A DNA stretch of 64,000 bases from Hygrophila difformis (lineage: Eukaryota; Streptophyta; Magnoliopsida; Lamiales; Acanthaceae): the NCBI GenBank assembly GCA_030278955.1, contig JAOANR010000015.1, positions 20,679,073 to 20,743,072 of the forward strand. The letters run 5' to 3'. Below are positions 1-11,949 of this stretch, one piece after another. A model generated the notes under the pieces. That model was not told the DNA's origin, did not search any database, and saw only the letters and a program-made list of their open reading frames with translations. Every line of letters begins with the position of its first letter. Position 1 is the stretch's first letter. The position numbers and the translations under genes are program-made.

Positions 1-1547
1 AAAACGTAAAACACGAAAAATGTTGCTAAGGCTTAGATCTATCTACTGTAAAATTTTCAGAATTTTTAGAGACGATTTGTTAGGTGAAAACCATCCAAAA
101 CCGAACTGCTTGAATCTAGATCTTGAAATTCTTGACAGAACTTAGGTCCGATTTTGATCACGTTTTTGACATAGGTTCTAGACCAATTTAGATCTTTGGC
201 CGAACATGAAAGTTGTAGATAATTGTCTTAAGATGGTCTCTGTAAAATTTCATCAAATTTGGAGTTGAATTGCTATGGTAGAATTCGAAATATTTAAACT
301 GTGTTATATGAAATTTGGACAGAACTGTACTTCTGTGAAAATTAGTCTTTTTGACCTATTTCGGTATCTCGGATTAAAAATGTTAAAACACGAAAGTTGT
401 AGATCTCGATGTTTCTGAGTCAGTTTTGAAAGTTTGGAATTTTTGGAATTAAGTCTGATTTTAGACGAATTTTAGAGTAAACTGTGGTTTACCGAAAATC
501 AAATCTTGAAATCTTGTTGAAACAGGGAATTAACCTTTAGGGTTGAAACAAATTGAAATGTTATTTTTAAATAAACAAAATTGAAATCAGATTTTTGGAA
601 TTAAATCCCCTTACAAACTTGATAAGTTAAAATTAGGGGTGAGTGCTCTGCAGGGTGCCCCCTAACTGCTTCACTTCGTGTCGTTATGGACGATGGTGAC
701 CCCGCGCGCTAAACTTAGATATGATATTGCCAAAACGGCGAGATATAGAGCCTACACTCTCGAGAATATCCACATGGGTTTCCCGAGGCTCCGGAGTGGT
801 ACTGGGTATGGCTGATACGGTTGCGGCCGCCGGGCTACCGGCTAAACTTGTTGACATCGCGATGTTATCGTGAAACCTTGAAATACCAAATCGGGGATGT
901 AATGGGGATATTAAATTAAATTAAATTAGATTAAATTATGTTTGTTGTCCAATTAAATTATTTAAATACTTTATTTAAATTATGGCTAGTATTTTAAATC
1001 ATGCGGAATGTGTTGTTAAATAGAGCCCTGAAATGAATTATGCAATTGGATAGTTCATTAAATTGAATATTATGTCATTATCATGCTTTTACTTAATTAT
1101 TAAATTAATGGCTTTTAAACCCTACGATCATGCATGTGTTAACTTACTCAGCAAGTTGTGCTGACCAAACCATTTCTTTTATTTTCTTTTCTTACAGAGT
1201 ATGTGGAATGAGCATGTATGAGCACGATTCATGCATGGGATTTTGGGAAACATTATTTTGTTTATTTTAAATTCGTACAATAGGCTATTTTATGAACGGG
1301 CCTGTTTAACCCGTGGTTTGGCCATGTCGGCCCTATTTACATTTTCCGCTGCAAATATTTATTTCCGCTGCGCTATGATATTATTATTTTCGAACTATAT
1401 TGTATGGGCTGTTTTGAATGCTTTTAATGTTTTAAATACTGCAATACCTAGCCTTGCATCTCTTTAGTAAGCCGGAGAAACCGTGTCTTACTGGGGAGGT
1501 GTGGCGGTGACATCCCGACCTGGGTGACCAAAAACCGGGGTGTTACA
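1..1547 (+). repeat. 5' LTR of Tekay copy A (3' portion only)
   Basis: Aligns with 34983-36528 of the copy B LTR, with scattered substitutions and small indels, and ends in GTGTTACA directly before the primer binding site. About 1.04 kb of the LTR, including U3 and the TATA region, lies left of the window. The AT-rich stretch 900-1200 and the C/G-rich block 650-850 (short hairpins such as GCC-aaaac-GGC) are shared with copy B. Confidence 0.93.
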
Positions 1548-1550
1548 AGT

Positions 1551-1562
1551 TGGTATCAGAGC
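1551..1562 (+). other. Primer binding site, initiator tRNA-Met (copy A)
   Basis: TGGTATCAGAGC lies three bases after the LTR end. It is complementary to the 3' end of plant initiator tRNA-Met, the usual minus-strand primer for plant Ty3/gypsy elements. Confidence 0.95.
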
Positions 1563-1790
1563 CCGGCTATTTTTAAACTATTATTTTTAAACCATTACTA
1601 TTTTTAAACCCTCATTATCTTTAAACTACTATTAATAATTTGACTATTATTTTAAACTTTAAAGGTACTCTTTCCATGGAAAATTTTATTTTTAAAACCC
1701 CATGGAAAAATATATATATATATATAGTGCATTAAATTAGTTTTTTGGGGGGGGATCATCATTTGCATTTGCATATTGCATCTCTTTTAT

Positions 1791-1884
1791 GAACTTAGAA
1801 TCTTGATGAATTGAACTTAGAATCTTGGCAAAACTTGAACTTAGAATCTTGGCACAAATCGAACTTAGAATCTTAGCGAATATT
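1791..1884 (+). repeat. 24-bp leader minisatellite, four units (copy A)
   Basis: Four units of GAACTTAGAATCTTGGCAAA plus four more bases, starting near 1791, 1813, 1837 and 1861. The same array has six units in copy B (36808-36949), so it changes in copy number between insertions. The preceding stretch 1563-1790 is low-complexity ATTTTTAAACC-type sequence with no gene. Confidence 0.85.
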
Positions 1885-1909
1885 AACTTAGATCTTTTGT
1901 TGGCGCTAG

Positions 1910-2245
1910 ATGGCTAGTCAAGACATGATGCAGTTCATGATCAGGATGATGAGCGTTCATCTTGATTCCCACCAAACCTTAGAGCAAATGAAGTACCGTA
2001 TGGCTCAATTGGAGGCGAATTTGCACCACATGGGCAACTTGAGAGAGGCGGATCATCACCGCATAAACCAACTCGAACGCCAAGTCCAAACCCTCAATAC
2101 ACAAAACCTAATACTGAAAGAACACATCGATGCTCATGTACAAGACTTGAACACTATCTTTGACGATCTACTGCCGCCGAGTTCGGAGGAGGAAGACCCG
2201 GAGGAGGATCCCGCTACCCCACCGGAGGACGTCTTGAGACGCTAG
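1910..2245 (+). CDS. Small coiled-coil ORF upstream of gag (copy A)
   Basis: 111 codons, complete from ATG to TAG, between the leader repeat and gag. Residues about 5-85 look like a helical coiled coil with regular hydrophobic positions (LEQMKYRMAQLEANL, INQLERQVQTL). The last 25 residues are very acidic and proline-rich (SSEEEDPEEDP). There is no zinc knuckle and no resemblance to the gag in the same element. It differs from the copy B protein at about nine positions with no stop or frameshift, although the adjacent gag-pol has five stops. A diverged homologue sits in the same place in copy C at 63061. I do not know a named family for it; a nucleic-acid or Gag-binding accessory role is only a guess. 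Confidence 0.75.
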   Translation: MASQDMMQFMIRMMSVHLDSHQTLEQMKYRMAQLEANLHHMGNLREADHHRINQLERQVQTLNTQNLILKEHIDAHVQDLNTIFDDLLPPSSEEEDPEEDPATPPEDVLRR

Positions 2246-2556
2246 AGGCTCTATTTTTAGATACTATTTTGCTAGGAAAATATTTCTACTTTTGTACTAA
2301 AATTTCTTTTGAGGAAATAAAATGCCCGATTTATTTGTAATAAATCGATAAAAAAAAAACCGGACAGACCTGTCCGTACAGCAGAAAAAAAAAAATCGAA
2401 ATAAAACAAATTAAAATAAAACCCCGAGGCGACGTACGCTTCTTAGTTCGATCGAGCACCACGTGCTAAATTACAAAAAAACACATATACATTCATAGAA
2501 ATTGCTTAGACTATATGTTAAATTCGCAAGTCCTAATCCACCCTATTTGTACCAGA

Positions 2557-5500
2557 ATGGCACCCAGAGGAAGAGGAAGATGAAGAACTCAACCCGCTCC
2601 CCAAACCACCACTGAAATACCTACCGAGACACCGCCAAACGTCACGGAACCAATTCAACCTGAGGTGGAACAACCCCAAGGTGCGCAGGACGCCCCCGCA
2701 CCGAACAATGTGGGCGAACGTCTTCGGACGATAGAGGAGGTATTGGTTGCGCTAGGAAACGCGCAAGTCAACCAGGGCCAAGCTGCGGCGGTACCTCCGC
2801 CCCAAGCTCGCCCTAACTATCTGGCTATGGTGAATCCCTACCAGCCACCCCACTATGCTGGTGAGGAGGATCCAGCCAAACTGGAGGAATGGATCCGGAC
2901 CTTCGACAAACTGCTGGGAGCAGTCAAATGTACGGAAGGAGAAAGGGTGCATGTCGCTTCGTACTACTTGGGAGGCGAAGCGGACGACTGGTGGCAGGCG
3001 ACTCAAGCTAAGCTGACTGAAGATGACGAGCCCTACTCGTGGATGGAGATGATGGAACTACTCAGGGATCGATTCTATCCCTTGAGTACTAAAGCTGCCA
3101 TGTACGAAGAGTTCCTGTCGCTGAAGCAAGGAGGCCAAACGGTGCAAGAATATTACACACGTTTCAAGGAGCTGGTGAGGTTCGCACCAAGGCTAGTGCC
3201 CACTGATGCAGAGAAGGCACAGAAGTTCGAGATGGGACTGAACCTATCTGTGCGCGAGGTGATCGCGGGGGTACACTACCCCGATTTCCAAGCTGTGTAT
3301 GACCGCGCTGTGGCGGTAGCACGTGTGCAGCAACTGAAGAGAAAGGTGAGTGGGGAGTCCAGCAGGGGTCCCCAAGACAAGAGAAACCGGGACTCGAGAA
3401 GCGAGAACAACACTGGAAGGAACGAACAGCGCAGAGGGTCGAATAGGCCCCAACAAAACAACAATGGGAGGAGGTTCAACCAGGAAGATCCGGTACCACC
3501 CTGCCCAAGATGTGGGCGACCCCATCTGGCTAGGGGATGCCCGCAACAGAGTGTCTGCTACCGATGTGGTCGAATGGGTCACGTTCGACGGAATTGCCGG
3601 ACTAGGCTCGAGAACATAACGAGAAGGGACGATTTGGTCACGGGGCAAGAACAGCCTCAAAATCAAAACGGGCGAAACGGGAATAACCAGGGGTACAGGC
3701 CCCCTCAAATTAGGCCACAGAACCAGAATCAGAACCAACGACCTCCGCCCCCTCAGAATCAAAACCAACAACAAAATCAGCAGCCGAATGCGAATCAGCA
3801 GGGCAATCAGGGACGCCCTATGGGGAGGCTTAATGTGGTGAATCAAGCGGACGTGCCTGCGCAAGGAGAAGTGATGGCAGGTACATTTCACGTTTTGAAT
3901 ACGCCCCTTAGAATTCTATTTGATTCTGGAGCTAGTTGCTCGATTATAGCATCAAGGATAGTGCCTGAGTTAGATCTACCTAAGTGCGAGAGAATTAGCT
4001 TAGGAATTCAATTGCCTTCTGGAGAAGTAGTATCTTGCTCTAAACGATATAACGAAATTCCTATAGTGATAAAGAATGTAGAATTCTTCGCGAACTTAGT
4101 AGAATTTAACTTAAGAGACTTTGACATCATACTGTGGATGGATTGGTTATCCCAGTATAAGGCGGTGATCGAATGCCAAAAACAAAAGATCACCTTGTCA
4201 AAAAGTAGGGGAAAGAGAGTTATCTTTTACTCTCAGCCCCCTAAGAAGAGTAACAAAATCGTTAGTGCACTTAAACTAAGTAACTTGATGCGTAAGGGGT
4301 ATGAACTGTATGCGTGCTATGTGCACAACCTTGAGGCAGAAGAGAACAAGGTTGATAGCATACCAGTGGTAAGAGAATACCCGGACGTGTTCCCTGAGGA
4401 CGTTCCGGGCATGCCACCTGAGAGAGATCTTGAATTCACGATAGATCTCATTCCGGGGACAGAGCCTGTCTCGAAAGCTCCATACCGGATGGCACCACTG
4501 GAAATGAAGGAGTTAAAAGAACAACTCGAGGAGTTGTTAGGAAAAGGTTACATAAGACCGAGTACATCCCCTTGGGGAGCACCGGTTTTATTTGTCAAGA
4601 AGAAAGACGGAGGACTAAGTCTTTGTATAGATTACCAAGGACTAAACCAAGTGACCATCAAGAATAAATACCCCCTACCGAGAATAGAGGATCTGTTCGA
4701 TCAACTAAAGGGAGCTTCAGTATTCTCGAAGGTCGATTTGCGATCTGGGTATCATCAATTGAGGATCGCCGAGAAGGATATTCCGAAGACGGCGTTTCGA
4801 ACACGATATGGTCATTACGAGTTCACAGTGTTATCCTTCGGGTTAACAAATGCTCCGGCCATGTTCATGAATCTCATGAACAACGTGTTCCGAGAATTGT
4901 TAGATCAGTGCGTCGTAGTGTTCATCGACGACATCCTGATCTACTCAAAAAGCAAGGAAGAGCATGCCCAACACTTACATCAAGTGTTACAAATCTTGCG
5001 GAGAAATCAGCTATACGGCAAGCTGTCGAAATGCGATTTCTGGTTGAAAGAAGTGGCATTCCTCGGACACATAGTATCCGCCGATGGAGTATCAGTGGAT
5101 CCGGCAAAGGTTTCTGCCGTGACTGAATGGGCAACTCCCAGGAGCCAAACTGAGATAAGGAGTTTCCTTGGCTTAGTCGGGTACTATAGACGGTTCGTGA
5201 AAGATTTTTCTAAAATCGCACGACCTTTGACCTAGCTACTGAAGAAGGGAGCAAAATACGAGTGGACAGAGGTGTGTGAGGCTGCGTTTCAAGAGCTGAA
5301 GAAACGACTCACAACCACACCCGTATTAACACTACCGTTAGAGAATGGTGACTTCGAAGCCTATAGCGATGCTTCGAAGGAAGGGTTAGGTTGTGTCTTG
5401 ATGCAAGACTCGAGGGTCGTAGCATATGCATCACGCCAACTGAAACCTCACGAGGAGAATCATCCGAAACACGACCTGGAGTTGGCAGCGGTCGTTTTCG

Positions 5501-7287
5501 CTCTAAAGATATGGAGACATTATCTTTATGGGCGGAAGTGTCGAATGTTCACCGACCACAAGAGCTTGAAGTATATATTCACTCAGAAGGAGTTGAATTT
5601 GAGACAGCGAAGGTGGTTGGAACTTATTAAAGACTACGATTTAGAGATAGCATACCACGAGGGGAAGGCGAATGTGGTAGCCGATGCCCTAAGTCGGAAA
5701 ACCCAACACGTGACAAACTCGTTGGTAATTCCGCCGGCATTGTACATGGAATTAGCAAGATTGGAGTTAGAACTTGTGCATCCTGGCACAGTAAGTGAAA
5801 CGATCAACGCGATGGTCGTAGAAACTCCAATATTGGACGAGATTCGACTCGCCCAACCGGGCGACCCGAAACTCAAGAAGATAAGGGGGTATATTGCCGA
5901 AGGAAGGGCAATGGGATTTGTTGTCCACGAGGATGGAAGCATCCGTTTTAAAGGAAGATGGTGCGTGCCCCTTAAATGTGCCGAGTTGAAGCAAAGGTTG
6001 ATGGATGAAGGGCACAACACGCCATATTCCGTACATCCCCGAGGAGACAAGCTATACAAAGATCTGAAGAAGATCTATTGGTGACCGGGAATGAAGAAGG
6101 AAGTGGCAAATTTCGTGGCGAAATGTCTCACCTGCCAAAAGGTTAAGGCAGTGCGACATAAACCCTTAGGACTGATGCAACCACTAGAGATTCCAAGTTG
6201 GAAGTGGGATAGCATCTCAATGGATTTTGTCTCGGGATTACCCCGATCACCTAAAGGCATGAACAAGATTTGGGTGATTGTGGATAGGCTAACGAAGACA
6301 GCCATATTTATCCCGATGAAGGACACGTGGACTATGGACCAATTGGCCCGAGCCAACATTGACAATGTGGTACGACGACATGGAGTACCACATGATATCA
6401 TTTCCGATAGAGACAGTAGATTTGTCTCTCATTTCTGGACGGAGTTACAAAAGGCTCTCGGTACTCAAATCAAAATGAGCACCGCATTCCACCCGATGAC
6501 GGATGGACAAACCGAGAGGACAATCCAAACACTAGAAGACATGCTGAGAGCATGTGTGTTGGAGCTCAAAGGGAATTGGGAATCTCATTTACCCTTAATT
6601 GAGTTTTCCTATAATAATAGCTACCATGCTAGCATCGGCATGGCACCATTCGAGGCATTGTATGGACGAAAGTGCCGAAGCCCGTTGAGCTGGTAAGAAA
6701 ACGATAAGTCCGTGGTGGTGGGACCACAACTTATCGAAGACATGGCTCAACAAATCAAAGTGATTCAAGGGAAAATGAAAGCCGCACAAGACCGTCAAAA
6801 GAGTTATGCTGACGTGAGACGACGAGACCTAGAATTTCAAGTGGGAGATAGGGTCATGCTAAAAATATCACCCATGAAGGGAGTGATGCGCTTTGGCAAA
6901 TGAAGGAAGTTGAGTCCTCGATATATAGGACCTTACGAAATTCTAGAACGAGTCGGAACTCTAGCTTACCGATTGGCTTTACCGCCACAATTAGACCGAG
7001 TTCATAATGTCTTCCATGTCTCACAACTAAAGAAGTATGTGCTGGACCCGACACATGTACTTCAACCGGAGATAATCGAACTCGATGAAGATCTGACTTA
7101 TGAAGAAGTCCCAGTGCGAATTCTAGACACTAAGGAACGAGTAACGAGGAATAAAACCGTCAAAATGATCAAAGTTCTTTGGTCGAACCACGAAAGTGAG
7201 ACGGCAACTTGGGAAGTAGAATCCGACATGAGAGGACGCTACCCGACGCTGTTCCAAACTGACACCGACACAGTTATGGGGACATAA
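2557..7287 (+). pseudogene. gag-pol polyprotein, broken by five in-frame stops (copy A)
   Basis: The frame equals that of the intact copy B polyprotein throughout, with no frameshift. Stops are TGA at 2581 (codon 9), TAG at 5233, TGA at 6082, TAA at 6694 and TGA at 6901. In copy B the same codons are GGC, CAG, TGG, GAA and CGA. Domains in order: gag (about 2850-3330), two zinc knuckles (3508-3600), aspartic protease with FDSGAS near 3918, reverse transcriptase with FIDD near 4923, RNase H from about 5345, integrase with a zinc-binding head near 6040-6140 and DDE core 6220-6520, and chromodomain about 7095-7250. Substitutions at conserved sites include RT LCIDYQG for DYRG and LWMDWL for LGMDWL after the protease. 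It was probably full-length when inserted and has since decayed by point mutation. Confidence 0.93.
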
Positions 7288-7553
7288 CTGCAATCTTAAG
7301 GGGGAGATGATGTAATACGCGGTGTGATATACGTATTTTACCGTGTATTTTTCATACATTCTTGTAATCAAACAAACAAATTCAAATTCTTTTGAACTAC
7401 GCCATGGCTTGATCCCTTCACCGGGTACGTAGGCAGCTTAGAGGTCTTAATTCTAAGTTCAGTCACAAAATAATAAAATAAACAAAAGACCGTAGCACGA
7501 GAAAAGCCGAAACACAACTTCGAGGACGAAGTTGATTCTTAAGGAGGGTAGAC
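7288..7553 (+). other. 3' untranslated region with two polypurine tracts (copy A)
   Basis: A first purine tract, TTAAGGGGGAGATGA (7297-7311), is followed by an LTR-start-like TGTAATAC. A second, TTAAGGAGGGTAGAC (7539-7553), directly precedes the real 3' LTR. The stretch between them, about 7377-7480, resembles the first 130 bp of the copy C LTR (TTTTGAACTACG, GATCCCTTCAC, AAGTTCAGTCAC). It also holds the CTTCGAGGACGAAG motif often seen just before the 3' LTR in this lineage. Confidence 0.8.
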
Positions 7554-7578
7554 TGTAATACCCGAGAATTTTACAACA

Positions 7579-7613
<35 letters not shown>

Positions 7614-7750
7614 AATAAATAAATAAATAAACAAATAAATCAGTAAATACATTAAATAGATAAATATAAAAGAAATGAGAAATGAAATTAATTAAAAGAT
7701 ATTTAATTAAACAAAAGAAATTAAATAAAGTTAAATAAGTCGTTACACGG
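7554..7750 (+). repeat. Truncated 3' LTR of copy A with AAAT microsatellite
   Basis: Begins TGTAATACCCGAGAATTTT like the copy B LTR. An (AAAT)n run fills about 7578-7660. Similarity to the copy B LTR is clear to about 7690, weak to about 7750 and then lost. The remaining roughly 2.3 kb expected for this LTR is not found to the right. Confidence 0.8.
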
Positions 7751-8520
7751 GTATCCGATATAAATGTGACAGAAGGGACAAGGAGAAAATAATAAAGATT
7801 GGATAAGATTCAGATGAAACGATAATTAAACTACCATTTTATTACACAGATCTTTGTTTGGGATAATCCATCAGTTAGCTAACTCTCATGCTCCTATACT
7901 ATGTTCCCTTTAACAGACAGGTACTTACAGTAGAGGTTTGCATTCTCTTAAGACCTCAATATCTAAGATACCACAGACTTATAACTGCTCCCATCAGAGC
8001 GTGACATTTATCTGTGGTAGACAAGCAACACCTAACACCTCATTAGTTGAAGTGTCAAGTACTCCTATCACTCCCCCATGTCACCCCCAAAGTTTCAAAT
8101 CAAGTCCCAAACCATTCCATAACTCTTAAACCTTATAAACGGCGGCCAACCTCTAATTCTTCCGAGTGACCTCTATAAAAGCATTTAAAAGAAACCAGTA
8201 AAGAAAGCAGTAAGGAAAGCATTTAAAATCCTATCACTCGGAAGCTTCAAAAGTTATCTCATTCCATTAGTATAAAAGAGCCCCTGGTCTTGGTGACCAG
8301 ATGCAGATCAAGAACTTCCAAATGTCTGTAAGCCACAGGGCTTATAACACCTGGGTAGTTATGAGATACAAAATAAATGAAACAGATCCATAAATGAATC
8401 TGCTCCGGATGTAATCACTCAAGACTCAATTCTAGCCTTTCGCAGAGGAAGATAGCAGTTGAAAGAATACTCAACCATACCTTAGAAATTAACCAAGGCC
8501 TACATGTTGTTCCTCTAGTA

Positions 8521-8710
8521 CTCCCTCCGTCCCATTCCAAATGTCCTACTTACTATATTTGGATGTCCCATTACAAATGTCTTCTTTCTATAAATAGAAA
8601 TCATTTTCCCCTCCAACAATTATGTGGACCCCACCATATACTCACAAACCAACTCTACCTTAATTCCCGTGCCCAACAGTAACAAGACACTTGGAGTGGG
8701 ACGGAGGGAG
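8521..8710. mobile_element. Stowaway-type MITE, 190 bp
   Basis: 20-bp terminal inverted repeats CTCCCTCCGTCCCATTCCAA and, from the other end, CTCCCTCCGTCCCACTCCAA (one mismatch). It is flanked by TA at 8519-8520 and 8711-8712, the target of Tc1/Mariner-type transposition. No coding capacity. Confidence 0.93.
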
Positions 8711-9498
8711 TATTATTTATCACATCTCATCTACACCCAAGTGGACATTGATTTGATGTGATATATAATATAAGATTTCCAACACATAGCGATTTTGAGA
8801 AACCAAAGGATATTTGAAAATCATTCCCTACACAGGTACTAAACTCTCAATTAAAACACAGATCCTTTCAGTCTAGATGAGACCAAATCGCTGACTCTGT
8901 TTCTAAGTTCTCAAAACCAACCCCCAGTAGAATATGAGTTAATCATAACTATCGAATTTATCCCTTACTCAGATCCGGATTTTATATAGGAATTTTTGTT
9001 GGAAATTTATTATGCAACATCTGATGTGAATCAAGACTTCTATGTCCAAGGGAAGGATCTCAAAATAATATGACCACAGTACCTACATAATATTATCATG
9101 CATACGTTTATATGAGAAGATAAAATAAATTACCCCAAAATATATGACGGGGTTAGACAGAATTTGTTAGACAAAGATGGATTAGCCTTGAGATAAGAAG
9201 AATTTGGCTAAAAGAGAGGTCAGAAATAAATGGGTTGATCTGGACTGCACACATCTGCTATCCAGTTCCCAAGTATTCCAGGTGGAATGATTTTTAGACA
9301 GAAAAAATTCCAAATGACGGTGACTGCCGTCATTCAGCTCCCTTTCTGTCTGTGAGTGGAAGAAAAACCCACATATTTTCTTACTGTAATTCTCAAAGAA
9401 TGTTGGTCGACATCATTTAATAATACTACAACTTGAATTCAGGTTTTTAAATTAAGATAATAAAAAGAAAACTGTATCTACTTAGGAATTGGATGAGT

Positions 9499-9634
9499 GG
9501 CTAATCGTTATCCCTATGAAGGGACCTTTTTGCCGGAGCTTCCACCAATCTCTAATCAGATCATGCAAAATAACGAGCAATAATTAATACACAGAAGACG
9601 AGCTAATTGTTATCCCGGTGAAGGGACCTTTTTG
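9499..9634. repeat. Pair of 35-bp direct repeats, 102 bp apart
   Basis: The segment containing GAAGGGACCTTTTTGCC occurs at 9499-9534 and again at 9600-9634 with few changes. On the minus strand it reads like the CCCTTCACCGGG segment found near the LTR junctions of the Tekay copies, which suggests an LTR-related origin in reverse orientation. Confidence 0.5.
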
Positions 9635-9876
9635 CCAACATTGATCTGTGATATTCCTTATTGCCCATTTATACATACAATAAAAAGAAAAGATAAAATT
9701 AAAAGAATGTTTTTGGTATTGTGTGAGTGTTAATCACACAATAATTTTGACACTAATGGGTTGAGAGTGTGTAATGGATAAAATTAGATGTGATGGACCT
9801 AAGCCCAATACACCCATGCAACTTACACAGCTAAAAAAAATAAAATATTTTTGGAGTTTTAAAATAAAAAGACATC

Positions 9877-10450
9877 AATTCGGTTTAATAAATTGGATGC
9901 GGTATGGTATAAACCGTATCCCTTAAACTGCATTGAGTATGCATGAGAAATGAAGTATTTCCTTACCCAATCAGTCATTGCAAGGATGCAAAATAACATC
10001 ATCTAATGCGGTTTATCTAAGCAATATGGTATAAACCGCATTGGACAAACCGAATTGATGAGATCACTTCCTCACTCAAATTTGGCTAAGGCATCTGCTT
10101 CAAAAGGAGGGTAATGCGGTTTGCCAAGATAATGCGGTATAAACCGCATTGGTAGACAAGGAAAAATAAACTAAGGCATGGAGGAGATGGGTATGCATAC
10201 AATGCGGTTTCAGGAGGCAATTCGATTTATTGGGCAATGCGGTATAAACCGCATTGCGTATACCGAATTGCAAGAAACCACATGAATAAAATAAACAAAC
10301 ACCATTTTTTTTATCATGCAATGCGGTCTTCATGGGCAATGCGGTATATACAGCATTGCCTAAACCGAATTGCATGCAATTTTTGCTAAGTCATATTTTT
10401 GTTCTCAAGTGTTCATGCAGTTTCTAAGCTGATGCGGTTTATGATAGATG
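9877..10450. repeat. Cluster of GCGGT/ACCGC dyad repeats, left cluster
   Basis: At least five inverted repeats built on ATGCGGT and ACCGCAT. The best are 10131-10150 (8-bp arms), 10234-10257 (10-bp arms GCAATGCGGT/ACCGCATTGC around four bases) and 10335-10360. The second is nested inside outer arms of about 12 bp built on GCAATTCG (10217-10272), giving a two-tier hairpin. CCGAATTG recurs just outside three of them. Function unknown. Confidence 0.7.
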
Positions 10451-11342
10451 GGATTGACCACATCATTCATTTCACATCAGTGTCATCTCGCAGTCGCACT
10501 TGTGAATATTTTGTGGTTAATAACAGTATACATGTCCAATGGGTAATAGCATGAATTAAACCCTAAAATTACAAACATGAAATTTCAAGAATTAATCTAC
10601 CTACAATAGTCTAAAAATCTAAGAACTACATTCATAAAGATGAGAACACCAACATTATCTAAGACAATAATAAATAAAAGATCTAGAACAAGAAGAGTAA
10701 AATAAAGCACTAATACCTACTTCTAACAAGCCCTAAAATTATCTAAAACCTAAGAACACTATTTGAAGCTCTAAGGCATAAAACATACTACAAACCCACT
10801 AAACATGCATTTTATTAAAATTTTCAAGTCAAAATATGATGTCAATGCACTAAATAGCAATTCTAAACACCACATGAGACAAGAATAATATTTTTGGTTG
10901 TATCAAGTCCAACTCATGCCATCATACATTTTGTAAAATAACACAATAGACAAGAAACACATTTTAATGTATGAAAAGCAAAATAAATAGAAGGGTAAGA
11001 AAACCATACCAAATTTGTGAAGCATTTTCTTGTATTTCATCAACTAAAAAGCATTAAAAGTTCAAGAACAACCCATTATTTGGGTGTCTCAAATTTATTT
11101 CTACACTAGAAAACTGTAAAATTATAGAAAATGGTTACACTAAGAAAATAAAAAAAAACTATTTACAAACTACATTACAACTACAACTAACAAAAATTAA
11201 ATTACATTGCAAAAAAGAGAAAAAAAAAAAATAAAAATCTACTCTACACTAAGCCAAAACCCACTGTTCTCTCCAAGAACATAGAATAAATATTTGAGAC
11301 TGTATGCGGCCTCCTTTTTTTTGCTGAGGAGAAACGGAAGGG

Positions 11343-11350
11343 TATTTATA
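11343..11350 (-). promoter_or_regulatory. Possible TATA box on the minus strand
   Basis: The minus strand reads CCTATAAATACCC here, followed about 30 bases on by CTTCCGTTTCTCCTCAGC. The dyad cluster at 11521-11800 lies immediately upstream on that strand, as a promoter-proximal region of a leftward unit would. Sequence motif only. Confidence 0.3.
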
Positions 11351-11520
11351 GGTGAAAAACCCTAGACATGTGGGTCCAATTCATGGTTTCCGTGTGGCAA
11401 GGGACGTGTGCTGGGATCCAGGACAGAAAACACAAGAACTTTTGTATTGCGGGACCTCAAGTCCCAGGTTCTCCCAACTACTAAGGCGTGGGTCCCACTC
11501 CACTTTCCCCAATTTCAAAA

Positions 11521-11800
11521 TCAATGCGGTCTATTAATCAATGAGGTCTCTCATCTCAATGCGGTTTAAACCGCATCACTCAATATTGTACCTATTATAC
11601 CGTATCGAATATCAATACTTAGCATTTTTCTCCAAAATTTCTCATGTGATGCGGTATATACCGCATCACCCAATAATACCGCATCTCTCACATTTCCTTC
11701 TCTCTTAATGCGGTTTAAACGTCATCCCTTTTTTCTTCTCTTCTTTTGTGTTTTAAAACCGCATCACGTCTCTTTCATTTTTTTTTTAAAACCGCATCAC
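11521..11800. repeat. Cluster of GCGGT/ACCGC dyad repeats, second cluster
   Basis: Contains a perfect 18-bp palindrome at 11559-11576 (arms ATGCGGTTT) and a perfect 24-bp palindrome at 11646-11669 (arms GTGATGCGGTAT). Single half-sites AATGCGGT or ACCGCATC lie at 11523, 11688, 11708, 11759 and 11790. The unit is the same as at 9.9-10.4 kb and 21.0-21.4 kb. Confidence 0.75.
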
Positions 11801-11949
11801 ACTTTCTTCATTCTCTATTTCGCATCGTCTTCTATTTTTTTTTTCTAGCAAACTGCATATCTTCACCATTATTAACCCATTTTTCTCTTTTCTTCTTCTT
11901 ATTCACCCACCGGTTTCTTCTCCAATTTCTTCACCCATTTGTCTCTCAA

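Larger units (their letters stand above)
1..7750 (+). mobile_element. Tekay-type Ty3/gypsy chromovirus, copy A (decayed, 5' end outside the window)
   Basis: LTR retrotransposon in plus orientation. The order seen is LTR end, tRNA-Met primer site, leader, small upstream ORF, gag-pol with a C-terminal chromodomain, polypurine tract and the start of a 3' LTR. It is collinear with the intact copy at 33939-45128, and the internal regions are almost equal in length (6,006 against 6,009 bp). The Tekay/Del assignment rests on the RNase H/integrase sequence style and the chromodomain after integrase. The element is non-autonomous now: five nonsense codons interrupt gag-pol and the 3' LTR is cut short near 7750. 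Confidence 0.93.
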
